Origin: Fibrella arboris
GTDB lineage: Bacteria; Bacteroidota; Bacteroidia; Cytophagales; Spirosomataceae
NCBI RefSeq assembly: GCF_041321095.1
Contig: NZ_JBGGWE010000005.1
Coordinates: 248,001 to 312,000, forward strand
DNA length: 64,000 nucleotides
Direction: 5' to 3'
The notes under the pieces are model-generated. The model was given only the letters and a program-made list of their open reading frames with translations. It had not been told where the DNA came from and searched no databases. Positions 61,343 through 64,000 of this stretch are shown in pieces. Made by a program: the position numbers and the translations under genes. Within the stretch, counting starts at the first letter, position 1; each line of letters opens with the position of its first letter.

Positions 61343-61576
61343 TTAAATATCATCATCGTCATCAAAATCGTCGCCGCGGAAGTCTTCGTCGGGATCCACT
61401 TCCAGCGAATCTTCAACGTCGTCGTCGTCGCTGAGGTCGTCTTCGATCGTATCGCCATAGCCGCTTGTTGCACCCGATCCTTCATCGCCAAATTCAGCGT
61501 CGTCATCATCTGGATCTGGATTCATCATCAGTACGTCGTCTCGCTCATCGTCGAGCAGGTTTTCGTTATAGGCCAT
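61343..61576 (-). CDS. Small highly acidic protein of unknown function
   Basis: The ATG at 61574-61576 gives 77 aa; an in-frame ATG 42 bp upstream is less likely. The sequence is mostly Asp/Glu (MAYNENLLDDERDDVLMMNP, PDDDDAEFGDEGSGATSG, DFRGDDFDDDDDI). It could bind Ca or other cations or be a disordered spacer. It lies head to head with the GH130 gene, 96 bp apart, and runs together with the small hydrophilic gene. Confidence 0.7.
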   Translation of the reverse strand: MAYNENLLDDERDDVLMMNPDPDDDDAEFGDEGSGATSGYGDTIEDDLSDDDDVEDSLEVDPDEDFRGDDFDDDDDI

Positions 61577-61672
61577 TGTTGTGTGTTGAATAGGTTTCCG
61601 AAACTCATAACCGACCATATCGTGGTTAGTTGGTTAAGATAGTATGAATTGAGCCAACGGCCTGCTACAACA

Positions 61673-62713
61673 ATGAGAAAATACACCCTTCAACGCTTCA
61701 GCGATCAGCCTATTCTGACTACCCAGGATGTTAAACCGTATGGTGTTGGTTTCGATGTGCTGGGCGCTTTTAACCCCGCCGCCTGTCGATTTGGCGACGA
61801 AATTCTCCTGCTGCTGCGCGTGGCGGAGGCGCCAAAGCCAGAAAATGGCTGGTTACACGTACCTATCGTCGACACGGCGGATGGGCAGTCGGTGCTTACC
61901 GTAAAAACGTTTCCGGAGCCGGATGGCCCCTACGACCCGCGGGTGCTGACGCTGGGCGGGCAAACGTACCTGACCTCACTCAGCCACCTGAGGCTGGCCC
62001 GAAGTCAGGATGGAATTCATTTTACCATCGATGAGCAGCCTTTTCTGTTTCCGGCCCGCCCCGACGAAGCCTTTGGTCTGGAAGATGCCCGTATTACCCG
62101 TATCGATGATACGTATTGGATCACGTACACGGCTGTCTCGGCCAACGGGCCTGGCGTTGGGCTAGCCAAAACCACTGACTTTGTCAATGTTGAACGGGTG
62201 GGCATGGTGCTTCCGCCACCCAACAAAGATGCCTGCCTGTTTCCCGAACGTATCAACGGAAAGCTGATGATGCTTCACCGGCCTATGGTGTCCGATATCG
62301 GTAAGCCTTCGGTCTGGGTTTGCGAATCGCCCGACGGGATTCACTGGGGAAACCACCGATATATATTTGGCGCAACGGGCTCGGCCTGGGAATACCTGAA
62401 AATCGGGGCTGGCCCAGAGCCGGTCAAAACCGATGAAGGTTGGCTGCTGCTCTACCACGGGGCCAGTGAACAGCACGAATATGCTCTTGCTCTGGCACTG
62501 CTCGATAGTAATGACCCCAGGCAGTTGATCGGGCGCGCTGATGCCCCGTTGCTAACACCTGAATTACAGTGGGAACGCGAAGGCTTCTTCCCGAACGTGG
62601 TTTTTAGTAATGGCTGGGTGTCTAACACCCCGGCCGGTCATCCCGGCGAATGGTGGGTGTATTATGGCGCCGCCGACTCGGGCGTGGGGCTGGCCATTTT
62701 AAAAAGTCAATAG
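61673..62713 (+). CDS. GH130 family glycosidase/phosphorylase-like protein
   Basis: I use the ATG at 61673 (346 aa); a TTG start 24 bp upstream is in frame. The five-bladed propeller of GH130 is visible: GAFNPAACRFGDEILLLLRV, DGPYDPRVLTLGGQTYLTSL, GLEDARITRIDDTYWITYTA, NKDACLFPERINGKLMMLHR, KIGAGPEPVKTDEGWLLLYH and the closing WWVYYGAADSGVGLAIL. The catalytic Asp in DPR and the Glu in GLEDARI fit the family. Members phosphorolyse or hydrolyse beta-mannosides. No phosphate-binding motif distinction could be made by eye, so phosphorylase versus hydrolase is open. Confidence 0.88.
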   Translation: MRKYTLQRFSDQPILTTQDVKPYGVGFDVLGAFNPAACRFGDEILLLLRVAEAPKPENGWLHVPIVDTADGQSVLTVKTFPEPDGPYDPRVLTLGGQTYLTSLSHLRLARSQDGIHFTIDEQPFLFPARPDEAFGLEDARITRIDDTYWITYTAVSANGPGVGLAKTTDFVNVERVGMVLPPPNKDACLFPERINGKLMMLHRPMVSDIGKPSVWVCESPDGIHWGNHRYIFGATGSAWEYLKIGAGPEPVKTDEGWLLLYHGASEQHEYALALALLDSNDPRQLIGRADAPLLTPELQWEREGFFPNVVFSNGWVSNTPAGHPGEWWVYYGAADSGVGLAILKSQ

Positions 62714-62721
62714 TCATTACA

Positions 62722-62786
62722 TGATCACTCCGCCTGGCTGTCACTGGTGGTTATTGGTCATCAGTGACAGCCTGGCGGAGTGATCA
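62722..62786. terminator. 25-bp hairpin after the GH130 gene
   Basis: 62722-62746 pairs with 62762-62786 with one mismatch (T opposite T in the middle). It lies between the GH130 gene and the convergent unknown gene. Confidence 0.75.
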
Positions 62787-62789
62787 CGA

Positions 62790-63878
62790 CTAGTAGTCCT
62801 GTTCAGCGGCAGCCAGTAATGGCTCGATCACGGTCGTGAGCCGATCACGCACGAAGCTCTCCTGTAGGTACGTTGGCAGCTTTGCGATCAGCTGGCGATA
62901 ACGATCAATCCCCAGTGCTTTGGCAATATAGGCTTCGTGCACAGAGTTTACATGCGTCACAATGTTGACCAGGCTCTGGTGAAACAGCCGCACATCTACT
63001 TCCGAATCAACAAAGCGTTCAATTTCGCGGGGACTCCCACTTCCGTTCGCCGACGAAATACGCAGCCGACTCAACATGTCGAAAAAGGTCGTATAACCTA
63101 TCTGTCTGGCCAACAGCTTGTATTGCTCAGGGCCAAACTTTTGCAGTATCTCTCCTGTACGCGCCGAACGCAGCGCCGTTTTAGGATTATTCTGAACGGC
63201 ATTGCGCAAGGCTTTGATCCGCTGATCGCGCGTTGTTTTTAGAAACTGGGCCACTTCGATCTGCGCCGACGTAGTACGCGATGGCAACGTCAGGTCAGAC
63301 CGGCCAGCCTCGGCCATTCGCTTCGCCATGGGCAACCGCTGAATCCGGTAGCTGTTGATCGGACCAAGCGCATAATACCCGATAGAGGCCGGATAATACC
63401 CACGCACCACTGTATTGCCGATCCGCTTCCGAATCAGCTCTTCGTTACTCACATTGCTGTTTTGCGCCGCCAAAAAAGCACGGGCGCTGAACAGCACACT
63501 ATAGTAGGCCTGTGGGAACGTCCAGTGCAACGAGCTTTGCAAGTACTGTTCCGAATCGACCGACCGATCATTCAAAATAGGCGTAATACGAAGTGCGTAC
63601 TCGGCACTCCAGCTATTGAGCAGTAACTTCTCCAAAGCCGCCTGCTTATCGGCCGCTCCAAGACCACCAAACTGGCGGAAAATAGGAAACTTAGCCAGAT
63701 CGAACAGATCGTTCTGATGCTGGATATGGTAATCCATGGCGAAGAAGTGGTTCAAGAACACCTGCGCCGGGATCGACTTACGCTGGGCGGCACTCCGCCA
63801 GCTGTCGTCTACCGGGACCGGTTGCACGGGCATCTGCGTAGGCAAAGAGGCCATCGACACATTGGTTGTTTCTCTCAT
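62790..63878 (-). CDS. Protein of unknown function, 362 aa
   Basis: No signal peptide or transmembrane segment is apparent. It is mostly helical with charged stretches (KQAALEKLLLNSWSAEYALR, IEVAQFLKTTRDQRIKALRN, EAYIAKALGIDRYRQLIAKL) and a central segment rich in aromatic and Gly residues (VVRGYYPASIGYYALGPINS). A disordered N-terminus (SLPTQMPVQPVPVDDSW) precedes the conserved part. I do not recognise the family. It is monocistronic, and its upstream region (63879-64000) is AT-rich with no other gene. Confidence 0.6.
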   Translation of the reverse strand: MRETTNVSMASLPTQMPVQPVPVDDSWRSAAQRKSIPAQVFLNHFFAMDYHIQHQNDLFDLAKFPIFRQFGGLGAADKQAALEKLLLNSWSAEYALRITPILNDRSVDSEQYLQSSLHWTFPQAYYSVLFSARAFLAAQNSNVSNEELIRKRIGNTVVRGYYPASIGYYALGPINSYRIQRLPMAKRMAEAGRSDLTLPSRTTSAQIEVAQFLKTTRDQRIKALRNAVQNNPKTALRSARTGEILQKFGPEQYKLLARQIGYTTFFDMLSRLRISSANGSGSPREIERFVDSEVDVRLFHQSLVNIVTHVNSVHEAYIAKALGIDRYRQLIAKLPTYLQESFVRDRLTTVIEPLLAAAEQDY

Positions 63879-64000
63879 ACACTACTAACAAACAAGACTA
63901 GTTGAGCGTTCATTTTTTGGAGCCAAATTCACGTCGTTAACTAATTGATTAACAGTTAGATACAAACAAAATTTCAGCCAATTTTGTCACTTATTTTCGT

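Overview
The window looks like chromosomal DNA of a Bacteroidota bacterium, most likely order Cytophagales and close to Spirosoma or its relatives. This is inferred from about 50-55% GC, curli genes of the Bacteroidota type, very large SdrD-B/Ig-like repeat adhesins, TAnnTTTG-like promoter elements, a split SUF operon and GH130/CDF/BrxB housekeeping genes. I found no tRNA, rRNA, CRISPR array, transposase, integrase or phage genes.

Left part (1-14.4 kb). A truncated amidohydrolase gene is followed by a complete minus-strand curli (functional amyloid) operon: two long curlins (csgA-like), a short curlin (csgB-like), csgE, csgF, csgG with an extra C-terminal domain, and a TolB-like lipoprotein. 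Divergent from it is a plus-strand operon for an ECF-type sigma factor, a one-TM anti-sigma-like protein and a secreted papain-family protease. A shared GWTAACC-N12/13-NGCGATWYAY element (GATAACC or GTTAACC, then TGCGATATAC or AGCGATTCAT) lies upstream of the first csgA, of csgF and, in weaker form, of the sigma gene. It suggests the sigma factor drives curli and itself. Back to back with the protease gene is a minus-strand operon for two secreted caspase-like proteins, a membrane/secreted protein of unknown role and a LamG lipoprotein.

Middle part (14.4-50.6 kb). Four giant secreted adhesins (2164, 2239, 2684 and 1289 aa) and one 570-aa Ig-like protein all end in the same short cysteine/basic tail (CxCPPxxCxPxxxRxIR-like). 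A multidomain M43 metalloprotease sits among them. The first two adhesins carry 10 and 11 SdrD-B repeats and share blocks of identical DNA, a sign of recent conversion or duplication. A decayed fragment of the same repeat family lies just upstream. rarA and an ATP-grasp gene interrupt the cluster, separated by a gene-free 1.8 kb that contains a 778-bp nested palindrome with internal tandem repeats.

Right part (50.7-64 kb). A SUF iron-sulfur cluster locus (sufC, sufD, then sufS, sufE, a DUF59 gene and a bacilliredoxin gene) has no adjacent sufB and is split by a YdeI-like gene and a PhyH-type dioxygenase gene. After it come a Tat-exported TIM-barrel isomerase-like protein, a CDF metal transporter, a Nudix hydrolase, a LysE-type exporter, two small acidic/hydrophilic proteins, a GH130 enzyme and a protein of unknown function. 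Several genes end in unusually long perfect hairpins. Overall the window is dominated by cell-surface and extracellular-matrix functions: amyloid fibres, giant adhesins and the proteases that might process them.
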